Both the position numbers and the translations under genes were made by a program. Below are positions 25,990 through 34,797 of a stretch of 34,797 bases of DNA, piece by piece; the first letter of the stretch is position 1, and each line of letters begins with the position of its first letter. Location of the stretch: assembly GCF_003014715.1 (NCBI RefSeq), contig NZ_PYAV01000019.1, positions 1 to 34,797 on the forward strand, written 5' to 3'. The DNA comes from Salsuginibacillus halophilus (lineage in GTDB: Bacteria > Bacillota > Bacilli > Bacillales > Marinococcaceae). Below the pieces are notes generated by a model. That model did no database searches. It was not told the origin of the DNA and worked only from the letters and a program-made list of their open reading frames with translations.

Positions 25990-28900
25990 TTGATCGATGT
26001 CAATAACTTCGAATACATGAAAGTTGGTCTTGCTTCGCCTGAAAAGATCCGTTCTTGGTCTCACGGCGAAGTTAAAAAGCCAGAAACAATTAACTACAGA
26101 ACGTTGAAACCGGAAAAAGACGGCTTGTTTTGTGAACGCATTTTTGGTCCAACCAAAGACTGGGAGTGCCACTGTGGTAAATACAAGCGCGTGCGCTACA
26201 AAGGCGTTGTCTGTGACCGGTGCGGTGTAGAAGTTACCCGCGCCAAAGTCCGTCGTGAGCGCATGGGGCACATTGAACTGGCAGCGCCGGTTTCACACAT
26301 CTGGTATTTCAAAGGCATTCCAAGCCGGATGGGCCTTGTGCTGGATATGTCGCCGCGTTCTCTCGAAGAAGTGATTTATTTTGCTTCTTACGTTGTTACA
26401 GAAACAGGCGATACACCGCTTGAATACAAGCAGCTCCTTTCAGAAAAAGAATACCGCTCCTATTACGATAAGTACGGCCGCGGTTTCAGTGCACAGATGG
26501 GTGCTGAAGCGATTCGCAAGCTCTTGGGCGATATTGACCTCGAAAAAGAGGTAGGTATGTTGAAAGAAGACTTGGAAACCGCGCAGGGACAGCGTCGTAC
26601 CCGTGCGATCAAACGCCTGGAAGTACTAGAAGCCTTCCGTCATTCCGGTAACAACCCGGCCTGGATGATCATGGATGCGCTCCCGGTCATTCCGCCGGAG
26701 CTTCGTCCGATGGTTCAGCTGGACGGCGGACGCTTTGCCACGTCCGACTTAAACGACCTGTACCGCCGCGTTATTAACCGTAACAATCGCTTAAAGCGTC
26801 TTTTGGACCTTGGTGCACCAAGCATCATTGTGCAAAATGAAAAGCGGATGCTCCAGGAAGCGGTAGACGCTATGATCGATAACGGCCGCCGCGGACGTCC
26901 GGTAACAGGGCCAGGTAACCGTCCACTGAAATCCTTGTCACACATGTTGAAAGGTAAACAGGGACGTTTCCGTCAAAACCTGCTCGGTAAACGTGTTGAC
27001 TATTCCGGTCGTTCCGTTATCGTCGTTGGCCCTAGTTTGCAGATGTATCAGTGTGGTCTGCCAAAAGAAATGGCGCTCGAACTGTTTAAGCCGTTTGTCA
27101 TGCGCGAACTCGTCCGTCGTGGCGATGCACATAACATTAAAAGTGCAAAGCGCCGGGTAGAACGCGTACAGCCGGAAGTATGGGATGTGCTTGAAGAAGT
27201 CATTAAAGAGCACCCGGTTCTTCTCAACCGTGCACCGACACTTCACCGCCTTGGAATCCAGGCGTTTGAACCGGTGCTTGTTGAAGGCCGCGCCATTAAG
27301 CTTCACCCACTCGTATGTACGGCTTATAACGCCGACTTTGATGGTGACCAAATGGCTGTTCACGTGCCGCTCTCTGCTGAAGCACAATCAGAGGCACGCA
27401 TCTTAATGATGGCTGCCCAAAACATCCTTAACCCGAAAGATGGCAAACCGGTTGTTACACCATCCCAGGATATGGTTCTTGGTAACTATTACTTGACGAT
27501 GGAGCGCAGTGATGCCAAAGGCGAAGGTATGATCTTTAAAGATACTGCTGAAGCCCTGGCTGCTTACCAAGATGGTTATGTGCACTTGCACAGCCGTGTG
27601 GCACTGCCAGCTGGATCGCTCAATAAATCTGCTTTCTCTGAAGAGCAGAACCAAAAGCTTCTCGTAACAACGATCGGTAAGCTTATCTTTAACGAGATTT
27701 TGCCGGAGTCGTTCCCGTATGTAAACGAACCGACGGCAGAAAACCTTGAAAAAGCGATTCCAGAAAAGTATCTCTTGGAACAGGAAACGGATGTACGCCA
27801 AGAGATTGCAAGCCGCGATACCGTTTCGCCGTTTAAGAAAGGCTTTCTTGGAGACATCATCGCGGAAGTCTTTAAAAACTTCCAGATTACCGAAACGTCC
27901 AAAATGCTTGACCGCATGAAAGACCTCGGTTTCTATTACTCCACAAAAGCTGGAATTACGGTCGGCGTTTCCGACGTTGTAGTTCTTCCGGATAAGCAGG
28001 AGCTGCTTGATGATGCTGAAGAAAAAGTCTCTCGTGTGATGAAAAACTTCCGCCGCGGTTTAATTACCGAGGAAGAGCGTTATAACAACATCATCGGTAT
28101 CTGGGGCGAAGCCAAGGACACGATCCAGGAACGCTTAATGGGTACGCTTGATGAGACAAACCCAATCTTTATGATGAGTGACTCCGGTGCACGTGGTAAC
28201 GCGTCGAACTTTACGCAGCTCGCTGGTATGCGTGGTTTGATGGCTAACCCATCCGGACGAATCATTGAGCTTCCGATCACGTCCAATTTCCGTGAAGGCT
28301 TAACGGTTCTTGAATACTTTATTTCGACACACGGTGCGCGTAAAGGTCTTGCCGATACCGCCTTGAAAACAGCGGACTCAGGTTACCTCACCCGCCGTCT
28401 TGTTGATGTTGCCCAGGATGTCATCGTCCGCGAAGATGACTGTGGCACAGACCGCGGCTTGAACGTCTCCGCGCTTCAAGAAGGTGTCGAAGTTATTGAA
28501 AATCTGCACGATCGTCTTGTTGGCCGTGTCGCATTTGAAACGGTGCGCCACCCTGAAACAGATGAAGTGCTGATCCGCCAAGGTGAGCTGATGCACGAAG
28601 ATGATGCGAAAACGATTGTTGATGCTGGAGTCAAAAGCGTTAACATCCGCTCCGTGTTCACGTGTGATACGCACCACGGTGTATGTAAAAAGTGCTACGG
28701 TCGTAACCTTGCAACAGGCTCCGACGTTGAAGTCGGCGAAGCTGTCGGCATCATCGCCGCGCAGTCGATCGGTGAGCCGGGTACCCAGCTGACAATGCGT
28801 ACATTCCACACCGGCGGGGTTGCCGGCGACGATATCACGCAAGGTTTGCCGCGTATTCAGGAGCTCTTTGAAGCCCGTAATCCGAAAGGTCAAGCAACTG

Positions 28901-29610
28901 TCAGCGAAATCTTCGGTACGATCAAAGATATTCGCGAGCATTCAGATAAGAAGGAAATCGTTGTGCAAAGCGACATTGAATCCCGGACGTACACTACAGC
29001 GTACGGCGCGCGGATGAAAGTGGAAGTTGGCACAGAGGTAGAACCTGGTTCACCGCTTACAGAAGGTTCAATCGATCCGAAAGAACTTCTTAAAATCTGT
29101 GGCATCCAGGCTGTTCAAGATTACCTCCTGAAAGAAGTACAGAAAGTTTACAGCATGCAGGGTGTTGAAATCGGCGACAAGCACGTCGAGGTCATGGTCC
29201 GTCAAATGCTGCGTAAGATCCGCGTAACTGACTCTGGTGAAACGGATATTCTTCCGGGCACACTTGTTGAAATGAAAAACTTCAACGATGCCAACGTCGG
29301 TGTACTTGAAGACAAAGGTCAGCCGGCCGTTGGTGCACCAGTCATTCTCGGTATCACAAAAGCGTCCCTTGAAACCGACTCCTTCTTGTCGGCAGCATCT
29401 TTCCAGGAAACAACACGTGTCCTGACCGATGCCGGAATCAAAGGGCGCCGCGACGAACTACTCGGCTTGAAAGAAAACGTGATTATCGGAAAACTTGTTC
29501 CGGCAGGTACCGGTATGATGCGCTACCGCCAGCTTGAAGCGAACAAAGGCGATGGTGAGGTCATTGAAGCCGGTAGTACCGCAGGTGAAAAAGCAGTTAC
29601 TCAGGAATAA
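25990..29610 (+). CDS. rpoC: DNA-directed RNA polymerase subunit beta'
   Basis: A 1206-aa beta' subunit that holds the active site. The N-terminal zinc ribbon has [20 protein letters not shown]; the catalytic Mg2+ loop NADFDGD is at residues 447-453; the bridge-helix/trigger-loop part includes [19 protein letters not shown]; the second zinc site uses DDCGTD with [14 protein letters not shown] 25990 is the start (then [13 protein letters not shown]), with AAAGGGAGG about 8 nt upstream, as in Bacillus. The frame back to GTG 25939 runs through the site. Confidence 0.97.
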   Translation: MIDVNNFEYMKVGLASPEKIRSWSHGEVKKPETINYRTLKPEKDGLFCERIFGPTKDWECHCGKYKRVRYKGVVCDRCGVEVTRAKVRRERMGHIELAAPVSHIWYFKGIPSRMGLVLDMSPRSLEEVIYFASYVVTETGDTPLEYKQLLSEKEYRSYYDKYGRGFSAQMGAEAIRKLLGDIDLEKEVGMLKEDLETAQGQRRTRAIKRLEVLEAFRHSGNNPAWMIMDALPVIPPELRPMVQLDGGRFATSDLNDLYRRVINRNNRLKRLLDLGAPSIIVQNEKRMLQEAVDAMIDNGRRGRPVTGPGNRPLKSLSHMLKGKQGRFRQNLLGKRVDYSGRSVIVVGPSLQMYQCGLPKEMALELFKPFVMRELVRRGDAHNIKSAKRRVERVQPEVWDVLEEVIKEHPVLLNRAPTLHRLGIQAFEPVLVEGRAIKLHPLVCTAYNADFDGDQMAVHVPLSAEAQSEARILMMAAQNILNPKDGKPVVTPSQDMVLGNYYLTMERSDAKGEGMIFKDTAEALAAYQDGYVHLHSRVALPAGSLNKSAFSEEQNQKLLVTTIGKLIFNEILPESFPYVNEPTAENLEKAIPEKYLLEQETDVRQEIASRDTVSPFKKGFLGDIIAEVFKNFQITETSKMLDRMKDLGFYYSTKAGITVGVSDVVVLPDKQELLDDAEEKVSRVMKNFRRGLITEEERYNNIIGIWGEAKDTIQERLMGTLDETNPIFMMSDSGARGNASNFTQLAGMRGLMANPSGRIIELPITSNFREGLTVLEYFISTHGARKGLADTALKTADSGYLTRRLVDVAQDVIVREDDCGTDRGLNVSALQEGVEVIENLHDRLVGRVAFETVRHPETDEVLIRQGELMHEDDAKTIVDAGVKSVNIRSVFTCDTHHGVCKKCYGRNLATGSDVEVGEAVGIIAAQSIGEPGTQLTMRTFHTGGVAGDDITQGLPRIQELFEARNPKGQATVSEIFGTIKDIREHSDKKEIVVQSDIESRTYTTAYGARMKVEVGTEVEPGSPLTEGSIDPKELLKICGIQAVQDYLLKEVQKVYSMQGVEIGDKHVEVMVRQMLRKIRVTDSGETDILPGTLVEMKNFNDANVGVLEDKGQPAVGAPVILGITKASLETDSFLSAASFQETTRVLTDAGIKGRRDELLGLKENVIIGKLVPAGTGMMRYRQLEANKGDGEVIEAGSTAGEKAVTQE

Positions 29611-29618
29611 AAATAGTG

Positions 29619-29647
29619 TTGACATCCACTTGAACCAGTGATATTAT
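29619..29647 (+). promoter_or_regulatory. Sigma-A promoter of the str operon
   Basis: TTGACA (29619-29624), 17-nt spacer, TATTAT (29642-29647), beginning 8 nt after the rpoC stop. It would drive rplGB-rpsL-rpsG-fusA-tuf. Confidence 0.88.
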
Positions 29648-29686
29648 GTCTAAGTGCGCCTAACACCTGTCCTTTGGAGGATGTCG

Positions 29687-29935
29687 ATGTCTTATGAAAA
29701 AGTGACACAGGCCAAAGAAGTGATTATCGGTTCGAAACAATCATTAAAAGCTTTGGAGGCGCAAGCAGTGTCCGAAGTCATTGCGGCCGAAGATGCTGAG
29801 CGCAATATTATAAACAACGTCATCACAGCTGCTGAAGCAGAGCAAGTTCCTGTGCAATGGGTGTCTTCAAAAAAGAAACTCGGCAGGGCATGCGGCATAG
29901 ATGTCGGAGCGGCAGTTGTCGCACTGAAAAAGTAG
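29687..29935 (+). CDS. rplGB: L7Ae-family K-turn-binding ribosomal protein (YbxF/RplGB)
   Basis: An 82-aa protein of the L7Ae/L30e/YbxF family, which binds kink-turns in RNA. The family segment KKLGRACGIDVGAAVVAL is at the C-terminus and SYEKVTQAKEVIIGSKQSLKAL at the start. B. subtilis YbxF binds K-turns in vitro and associates with ribosomes; the cellular role is unclear. ATG 29687 (MSYEK) is chosen over ATG 29681 because GGAGG ends about 6 nt before it and it matches the B. subtilis start. It is the first gene of the str operon. Confidence 0.92.
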   Translation: MSYEKVTQAKEVIIGSKQSLKALEAQAVSEVIAAEDAERNIINNVITAAEAEQVPVQWVSSKKKLGRACGIDVGAAVVALKK

Positions 29936-29940
29936 TTCTG

Positions 29941-29985
29941 TTTTTGCTCCGGTGAGGGGGCGCAGCCCCCTCCTGGACGCAAAAA
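29941..29985 (+). other. Long GC-rich hairpin between rplGB and rpsL
   Basis: GAGGGGGC (29954-29961) and GCCCCCTC (29965-29972) form an 8-bp stem with a GCA loop, extended outward by CC/GG and TTTTTGC (29941-29947)/GCAAAAA (29979-29985). The T-run is on the 5' side, the reverse of an intrinsic terminator. A second hairpin, ACCACC-TGGCTC-GGTGGT, follows at 30008-30025 before the rpsL site. Confidence 0.6.
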
Positions 29986-30057
29986 CTTTACTTTTGTCTT
30001 TGTTTGAACCACCTGGCTCGGTGGTCTTGATTACTACGATCGAAAGGAGGAAACAAC

Positions 30058-30480
30058 ATGCCTACTATTAACCAATTGGTACGCAAAGGCCGTGAGTCTA
30101 AGCAAAAGCAGTCTGACGCGCCGGCGTTGAACAAAGGTTATAACAGCTACAAGAAAATCCAGACGAACCAGTCTGCCCCACAAAAGCGCGGGGTTTGCAC
30201 ACGTGTCGGTACAATGACACCGAAGAAGCCGAACTCGGCCCTTCGTAAGTATGCTCGTGTTCGTTTGACAAACGGAATTGAGGTAACTGCCTACATTCCT
30301 GGTATCGGCCACAACCTGCAGGAGCACAGCGTTGTTCTTTGCCGCGGCGGCCGTGTTAAGGACCTTCCGGGTGTACGTTACCACGTTGTGCGTGGCGCAC
30401 TAGATACAGCTGGTGTACAAGACCGTAAGCAAGGCCGTTCGAAGTACGGTACGAAGCGCGGTAAGAAGAAGAAGAAGTAA
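30058..30480 (+). CDS. rpsL: 30S ribosomal protein S12
   Basis: A 140-aa S12 at the decoding centre. The streptomycin loop [11 protein letters not shown] (K56, equal to E. coli K43) and the second loop with [10 protein letters not shown] are wild type, so streptomycin sensitivity is predicted. The highly basic C-terminus ends in KKKKK. AAAGGAGG precedes ATG 30058. Confidence 0.98.
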   Translation: MPTINQLVRKGRESKQKQSDAPALNKGYNSYKKIQTNQSAPQKRGVCTRVGTMTPKKPNSALRKYARVRLTNGIEVTAYIPGIGHNLQEHSVVLCRGGRVKDLPGVRYHVVRGALDTAGVQDRKQGRSKYGTKRGKKKKK

Positions 30481-30523
30481 TGCATGTTTAATGTGATTTA
30501 AAAACGAAAGGAGGAATGGCGCT

Positions 30524-30994
30524 ATGTCTCGTAAAGGTCCAGCACCTCGCCGGGAAGTTCTGCCAGATCCGCTTTACAACTCGAAATTGGTGACTCGCCT
30601 TGTGAACCGTATTATGCTCGACGGTAAAAAGGGTAAAGCACAAAACATCCTTTATAAATCCTTCGAAATTGTACGGGAGCGCAGCGGTGAAGATCCAATG
30701 GAGATTTTTGATCAGGCTCTGAAAAACGTTATGCCTGTTCTTGAAGTTAAAGCACGTCGTGTTGGTGGCGCTAACTACCAGGTACCGGTAGAAGTTAAAC
30801 CAGATCGTCGTACAACGCTTGGATTGCGTTGGATTGTAAGCTATTCACGTCTTCGTGGTGAAAAAACCATGGAAGAGCGTTTGGCAAACGAAATTCTCGA
30901 TGCAGCAAACAACACAGGGCAAGCTGTCAAAAAGCGTGAAGATACGCACCGCATGGCAGAAGCGAACAAAGCATTCGCTCACTACCGCTGGTAA
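30524..30994 (+). CDS. rpsG: 30S ribosomal protein S7
   Basis: A 156-aa primary binding protein that nucleates assembly of the 30S head and lies at the E-site mRNA exit. It starts [20 protein letters not shown] and has the [14 protein letters not shown] beta-hairpin segment; the end is [17 protein letters not shown] precedes ATG 30524. It sits 43 nt after rpsL in the str operon. Confidence 0.98.
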   Translation: MSRKGPAPRREVLPDPLYNSKLVTRLVNRIMLDGKKGKAQNILYKSFEIVRERSGEDPMEIFDQALKNVMPVLEVKARRVGGANYQVPVEVKPDRRTTLGLRWIVSYSRLRGEKTMEERLANEILDAANNTGQAVKKREDTHRMAEANKAFAHYRW

Positions 30995-31057
30995 GTACAG
31001 CCTCCTGTATAAATTAAAGAAACCACTCTTCGATGGAAGAAAGGAGAAAGTAAAGCT

Positions 31058-33136
31058 ATGGCAAGGGAGTTCTCCTTAGAAAAAACGCGTAACATCGGGA
31101 TCATGGCTCACATTGATGCCGGTAAAACGACAGCCACGGAGCGTGTTCTTTATTATACGGGCCGCATCCACAAAATTGGGGAGACCCACGAAGGGGCTTC
31201 CCAAATGGACTGGATGTCTCAGGAGCAGGAGCGCGGAATCACGATCACTTCCGCGGCTACTTCCGCTTCTTGGAGAGACCACCGTATTAATATTATTGAC
31301 ACGCCGGGTCACGTCGACTTTACTGTAGAAGTTGAGCGTTCCCTCCGCGTTCTTGACGGCTCTGTAGCTGTTCTTGACGCACAATCTGGTGTAGAGCCAC
31401 AGACAGAAACTGTGTGGCGCCAGGCGACAACATATCATGTACCACGTATTGTTTTCATCAACAAGATGGACAAAGTCGGTGCAGACTTCATTTACTCTTG
31501 TGGCACAATCAAAGAGCGCCTTGGCGCAAATGCACAGCCAATCCAGCTGCCAATCGGTGCAGAGGATGAGTTCGAAGGTATCATCGACTTAATTGATATG
31601 CAGGCATTCTATTACACGGATGATCTCGGTACACGTACTGAAGCGCGCGAAATTCCTGAAGAATATCAAGCGCAGGCAGAAGAGTACCGCGAGAAGCTTG
31701 TTGAAGCTGTTGCTGAATTCGATGAAAACTTGATGATGAAATACCTTGAAGGTGAAGACATCGAGAAAGGTGAGCTTAAAAATGCAATCCGTACAGGTAC
31801 ATTGAACGTTGAGTTCTTCCCGGTACTTGCAGGTTCTGCATTTAAGAACAAAGGTGTTCAGCTCATGATTGATGCTGTTATCGATTACTTGCCTTCCCCG
31901 CTGGATGTTCCGGCGATCAATGGTATTTTGCCTGATACAGAAGAAGAAACAACACGTGAAGCAAGTGACGAAGGGCCGTTCTCTGCGCTTGCATTTAAAG
32001 TTATGGCAGACCCTTACGTTGGTAAGCTAACATTCTTCCGCGTATATTCCGGTCAGCTAAGCGCTGGTTCTTACGTACGTAACTCCACGAAAAACAAGCG
32101 TGAACGTGTTGGTCGTATTCTTCAGATGCACGCCAACCACCGTGAAGAGCTAAACACGATTTACTCTGGTGAAATTGGTGCAGGTGTCGGCTTGAAAGAT
32201 ACATCCACAGGTGACACACTCTGTGATGAAAAAAATCAAGTTATCCTTGAAGCTATGGAATTCCCTGAGCCGGTAATTAAGCTTTCGGTTGAACCGAAAT
32301 CAAAAGCCGACCAGGACAAAATGGGTATGGCACTTGCAAAGCTTGCAGATGAAGACCCGACATTCCAGACGCATACGGATGAAGAAACCGGTCAGACGAT
32401 CATCGCAGGTATGGGTGAGCTTCACCTTGATATCATTGTTGACCGTTTGAAGCGTGAGTTTAAAGTTGATGCAACAGTCGGTGCACCGCAAGTATCTTAC
32501 CGTGAAACGCTTCGCACAACTGCAAACGTTGAAGGTAAGTTCGTCCGTCAGTCCGGCGGTCGCGGTCAGTACGGTCACGTTTGGGTTGAGCTTGGCCCGA
32601 GCGAAGAAGGTGCAGGCTTTGAATTTGAAAACAAAATCGTCGGTGGTGTTGTACCGCGTGAATACATTCCGTCTGTACAACAAGGTCTTGAAGAATCAAT
32701 GCAGAACGGCATGCTTGCAGGCTACCCATTGATTGATGTAAAAGCTAAATTGTTCGATGGCTCCTACCACGATGTTGACTCCAACGAAATGGCGTACAAA
32801 GTTGCGGCATCCATGGCGTTGAAGGAAGCGAAGAGCCATTGTGATCCAGTACTTCTTGAGCCGCTCATGAAAGTAGACGTCATCGTTCCAGAAGATTACA
32901 TGGGCGACGTTATGGGTGACATCACATCCCGCCGTGGTCGCGTAGACGGCATGGAAGCACGCGGTAACGCACAGCACATCAAAGCTTTCGTTCCGCTTTC
33001 TGAAATGTTCGGTTACGCAACTAACTTGCGTTCAATCACGCAAGGTCGCGGAAACTACTCCATGTTCTTTGATCACTACGCAGAAGTACCAAAGAGTATT
33101 TCTGAAGAGATCATCAAGAAGAACGCTGGCGCATAA
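31058..33136 (+). CDS. fusA: Elongation factor G
   Basis: A 692-aa translational GTPase that drives translocation and ribosome recycling. G1 is AHIDAGKT (residues 17-24), the switch I effector loop includes [14 protein letters not shown]3 is DTPGHVDF and G4 NKMD. Domain IV ([15 protein letters not shown]) and domain V ([15 protein letters not shown]) follow. One full-length form, with no sign of an EF-G2 paralogue. AAAGGAG precedes ATG 31058. Confidence 0.98.
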   Translation: MAREFSLEKTRNIGIMAHIDAGKTTATERVLYYTGRIHKIGETHEGASQMDWMSQEQERGITITSAATSASWRDHRINIIDTPGHVDFTVEVERSLRVLDGSVAVLDAQSGVEPQTETVWRQATTYHVPRIVFINKMDKVGADFIYSCGTIKERLGANAQPIQLPIGAEDEFEGIIDLIDMQAFYYTDDLGTRTEAREIPEEYQAQAEEYREKLVEAVAEFDENLMMKYLEGEDIEKGELKNAIRTGTLNVEFFPVLAGSAFKNKGVQLMIDAVIDYLPSPLDVPAINGILPDTEEETTREASDEGPFSALAFKVMADPYVGKLTFFRVYSGQLSAGSYVRNSTKNKRERVGRILQMHANHREELNTIYSGEIGAGVGLKDTSTGDTLCDEKNQVILEAMEFPEPVIKLSVEPKSKADQDKMGMALAKLADEDPTFQTHTDEETGQTIIAGMGELHLDIIVDRLKREFKVDATVGAPQVSYRETLRTTANVEGKFVRQSGGRGQYGHVWVELGPSEEGAGFEFENKIVGGVVPREYIPSVQQGLEESMQNGMLAGYPLIDVKAKLFDGSYHDVDSNEMAYKVAASMALKEAKSHCDPVLLEPLMKVDVIVPEDYMGDVMGDITSRRGRVDGMEARGNAQHIKAFVPLSEMFGYATNLRSITQGRGNYSMFFDHYAEVPKSISEEIIKKNAGA

Positions 33137-33147
33137 ATCACTTGATT

Positions 33148-33175
33148 TTGATTGTCACAGCATGGCATCTATTGT
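33148..33175 (+). promoter_or_regulatory. Candidate internal promoter before tuf
   Basis: TTGATT (33148-33153), 16-nt spacer, TATTGT (33170-33175) in the 119-nt fusA-tuf gap. It is a weak match; extra tuf transcription would be expected as EF-Tu exceeds EF-G in the cell. The gap also holds a weak GC-stem near 33181-33220. Confidence 0.35.
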
Positions 33176-33255
33176 AAGCTGAGGAAGGTGGGCAGGTTTG
33201 TCTTACCTTTCCTGCTTCTATAAAAAATTACCTGAAATTAAGGGAGGAAATATCC

Positions 33256-34446
33256 ATGGCAAAAGAAAAATTTGACCGGTCGAAAACGCACGCGAACATT
33301 GGCACAATTGGTCACGTTGACCACGGTAAAACAACTTTGACAGCAGCAATCACAACTGTACTTCAGAAGCGCTCCGGCGAAGGTGAAGCTATGGCATACG
33401 ACGCAATCGACGGTGCTCCAGAAGAGCGTGAGCGTGGGATCACTATCTCCACTGCACACGTAGAGTACGAAACTGAAAGCCGTCACTATGCACACGTTGA
33501 CTGCCCAGGCCACGCTGACTACGTTAAAAACATGATCACTGGTGCTGCACAGATGGACGGTGCGATCCTAGTTGTATCCGCAGCTGACGGCCCTATGCCG
33601 CAGACTCGTGAGCACATCCTGCTTTCCCGTCAGGTTGGCGTACCAGCAATCGTTGTATTCCTTAACAAGTGCGACATGGTCGACGACGAAGAGCTACTTG
33701 AACTCGTTGAAATGGAAGTACGTGACCTTCTTTCCGAGTACGACTTCCCTGGCGACGATCTTCCAATCGTACAAGGTTCTGCGCTTAAAGCTCTTGAAGG
33801 CGACGAAGGCTACGAAGACAAGATCATCGAATTGATGGCTGCAGTTGACGAGCACATCCCTACACCGGATCGTGACAAAGACAAGCCATTCATGATGCCT
33901 GTTGAGGACGTATTCTCCATCACTGGCCGTGGTACAGTTGCGACTGGCCGTGTTGAGCGTGGTGTCCTAAACGTAGGTGACGAGATCGAAATCATCGGTA
34001 TCGATGAAGACGCTCGTAAAACAACAGTTACTGGTGTTGAGATGTTCCGTAAGCTTCTTGATTATGCAGAAGCAGGCGACAACATCGGCGCGCTTCTCCG
34101 CGGTGTAAACCGTGAAGACATCAAGCGTGGTCAGGTACTTGCGAAGCCTGGCAGCATCAAGCCTTACACAAAGTTTAAGGCTGAGGTTTATGTTCTTTCC
34201 AAAGACGAAGGTGGCCGTCACACACCATTCTTCGAAAACTACCGTCCACAGTTCTACTTCCGTACAACGGACGTAACTGGCGTTATCAACCTTCCTGAAG
34301 GCGTTGAAATGGTAATGCCTGGCGACAACGTTGAAATGACAGTAGAATTGATCGCACCAATCGCGATCGAAGACGGCACGAAGTTCTCCATCCGCGAAGG
34401 TGGCCGTACAGTAGGCGCCGGCGTTGTTGCTGAGATCATCGAGTAG
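33256..34446 (+). CDS. tuf: Elongation factor Tu
   Basis: A 396-aa GTPase that delivers aminoacyl-tRNA to the ribosome. G1 GHVDHGKT is at residues 19-26; DCPGHADY (G3) and [11 protein letters not shown] (G4) follow; domains 2 and 3 are complete to GVVAEIIE. The gene uses a narrow set of codons such as GAA, CGT and GTT, as expected for very high expression. AGGGAGG precedes ATG 33256. It is the last gene of the str operon and is followed by a strong terminator. Confidence 0.98.
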   Translation: MAKEKFDRSKTHANIGTIGHVDHGKTTLTAAITTVLQKRSGEGEAMAYDAIDGAPEERERGITISTAHVEYETESRHYAHVDCPGHADYVKNMITGAAQMDGAILVVSAADGPMPQTREHILLSRQVGVPAIVVFLNKCDMVDDEELLELVEMEVRDLLSEYDFPGDDLPIVQGSALKALEGDEGYEDKIIELMAAVDEHIPTPDRDKDKPFMMPVEDVFSITGRGTVATGRVERGVLNVGDEIEIIGIDEDARKTTVTGVEMFRKLLDYAEAGDNIGALLRGVNREDIKRGQVLAKPGSIKPYTKFKAEVYVLSKDEGGRHTPFFENYRPQFYFRTTDVTGVINLPEGVEMVMPGDNVEMTVELIAPIAIEDGTKFSIREGGRTVGAGVVAEIIE

Positions 34447-34472
34447 TTTCTTAAACCATAGCTAGCTAGCTC

Positions 34473-34504
34473 GAAAACCCCCGGGGACGCCCGGGGGTTT
34501 TCTT
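34473..34504 (+). terminator. str operon intrinsic terminator
   Basis: GAAAACCCCCGGG (34473-34485) and CCCGGGGGTTTTC (34490-34502) form a perfect 13-bp stem with the loop GACG. The A-run and T-run on either side make it able to work in both directions. It lies 26 nt after tuf. Confidence 0.95.
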
Positions 34505-34514
34505 ATGGAGTTGA

Positions 34515-34551
34515 GAGAGTGAACGCCCAACCGGAGAGTCCGAACGCCCAA
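34515..34551. repeat. Two 21-nt-spaced direct repeats (GAGAGT...GAACGCCCAA)
   Basis: GAGAGT then GAACGCCCAA occurs at 34515-34530 and again, with two extra bases, at 34534-34551. The GAACGCCCAA cores start at 34521 and 34542, exactly 21 nt apart. It resembles short intergenic tandem repeats, but I cannot assign a family. Confidence 0.7.
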
Positions 34552-34630
34552 TCATAGAGGAGCAGTCTTCAGTTAAGTGGCACCTTCCTATAGTGGCCTA
34601 TTATATAGAAGAAACTCGTCATTTGAAAAC

Positions 34631-34727
34631 TGGAGCGGCCGCCCCCAGAAATGGAGCGCAGATCGCGGAAAATGGAGCAGGCGCAAGCAAGTTGGAGCGT
34701 GATGGACTCCTGTCAATAAAGTGGACA
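34631..34727. mobile_element. Candidate insertion-sequence end with TGGAGC repeats
   Basis: TGGAGC occurs at 34631, 34652, 34673 and 34693, at 21, 21 and 20 nt intervals; most copies are preceded by AAA or AAC. TGGACT (34703) and GTGGACA (34721-34727) follow. Evenly spaced subterminal repeats ending in a ...CA terminus are typical transposase-binding arrays, as in IS21-type elements. No transposase gene is visible, so this is either a solo end or remnant, or the edge of an element continuing past the window. The remainder, 34728-34797, holds only an inverted repeat CAGATTG/CAATCTG at 34738-34766. Confidence 0.4.
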
Positions 34728-34797
34728 CTATATGCCACAGATTGGCACATTTATAATTGCAATCTGCTGCTTAATTTTCTCAAAAAACGGGGCTCTC

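Noticed and set aside
29941-29985. K-turn motif as a YbxF autoregulatory site
   Set aside because: The GA on one strand faces TC on the other and forms normal pairs, so the tandem G-A pairs of a K-turn are missing.
34515-34797. A frame open for about 94 codons after tuf, with a GESERP-type repeat
   Set aside because: No ATG, no ribosome binding site, it starts right after a stop codon and crosses the repeat arrays and the window edge. The open frame is likely a by-product of the 21-nt (7-codon) repeat period.

Overview
The window is about 34.8 kb of low-to-mid GC chromosome from a Bacillaceae-type Firmicute. The evidence is the gene order, which follows the Bacillus subtilis origin-proximal core almost gene for gene: rRNA operon end, ctsR-mcsA-mcsB-clpC-radA-disA, yacL-ispD-ispF-gltX-(T-box)-cysE-cysS-mrnC-rlmB-yacP-sigH, secE-nusG-rplK-rplA-rplJ-rplL-ybxB, rpoB-rpoC, rplGB-rpsL-rpsG-fusA-tuf. 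Strong AGGAGG ribosome binding sites and frequent GTG/TTG starts agree with this. I cannot name the species. Every gene I accept is on the + strand.

Region by region: (1) 1-435 is the 3' end of a 23S rRNA gene, a complete 5S rRNA and the rrn terminator. (2) 528-1256 is an MgtC/SapB-type membrane protein placed between the rrn operon and ctsR. (3) 1284-8591 is the CtsR-controlled protein quality-control operon (CtsR, McsA, McsB, ClpC) with RadA and the c-di-AMP synthase DisA. It starts at a clear promoter followed by a CtsR operator. (4) 8598-12804 holds a PIN/TRAM membrane protein, two MEP-pathway isoprenoid enzymes and glutamyl-tRNA synthetase. (5) 12815-16910 holds a tRNA-Cys T-box riboswitch, serine acetyltransferase, cysteinyl-tRNA synthetase, Mini-RNase III, a 23S rRNA 2'-O-methyltransferase and a NYN-type nuclease. 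(6) 16915-18760 holds the stationary-phase sigma factor SigH, then SecE and NusG. (7) 18855-22019 holds the L11-L1 and L10-L12 ribosomal operons with their RNA control elements, and an RsmC-like methyltransferase. (8) 22020-29610 is RNA polymerase beta and beta'. (9) 29619-34502 is the str operon, closed by a 13-bp terminator hairpin. (10) 34503-34797 is non-genic DNA with two sets of about 21-nt periodic repeats that look like mobile-element debris.

As a whole the window is housekeeping: translation, transcription, proteolysis and cysteine supply. I found no CRISPR array, toxin-antitoxin pair, phage or defence system. The most informative features are regulatory RNAs and leaders: two copies of a hairpin that imitates the L1 site of 23S rRNA (before rplK and before rplA), the L10 leader, a Cys T-box with an unusual base in its acceptor-pairing motif, a structured rpoB leader with the TTG start codon inside an inverted repeat, and several strong intergenic hairpins without U-tracts. 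Two departures from the usual neighbourhood are the absence of rpmG (L33) between sigH and secE, and the repeat-rich DNA after tuf in place of rpsJ and the S10 operon.
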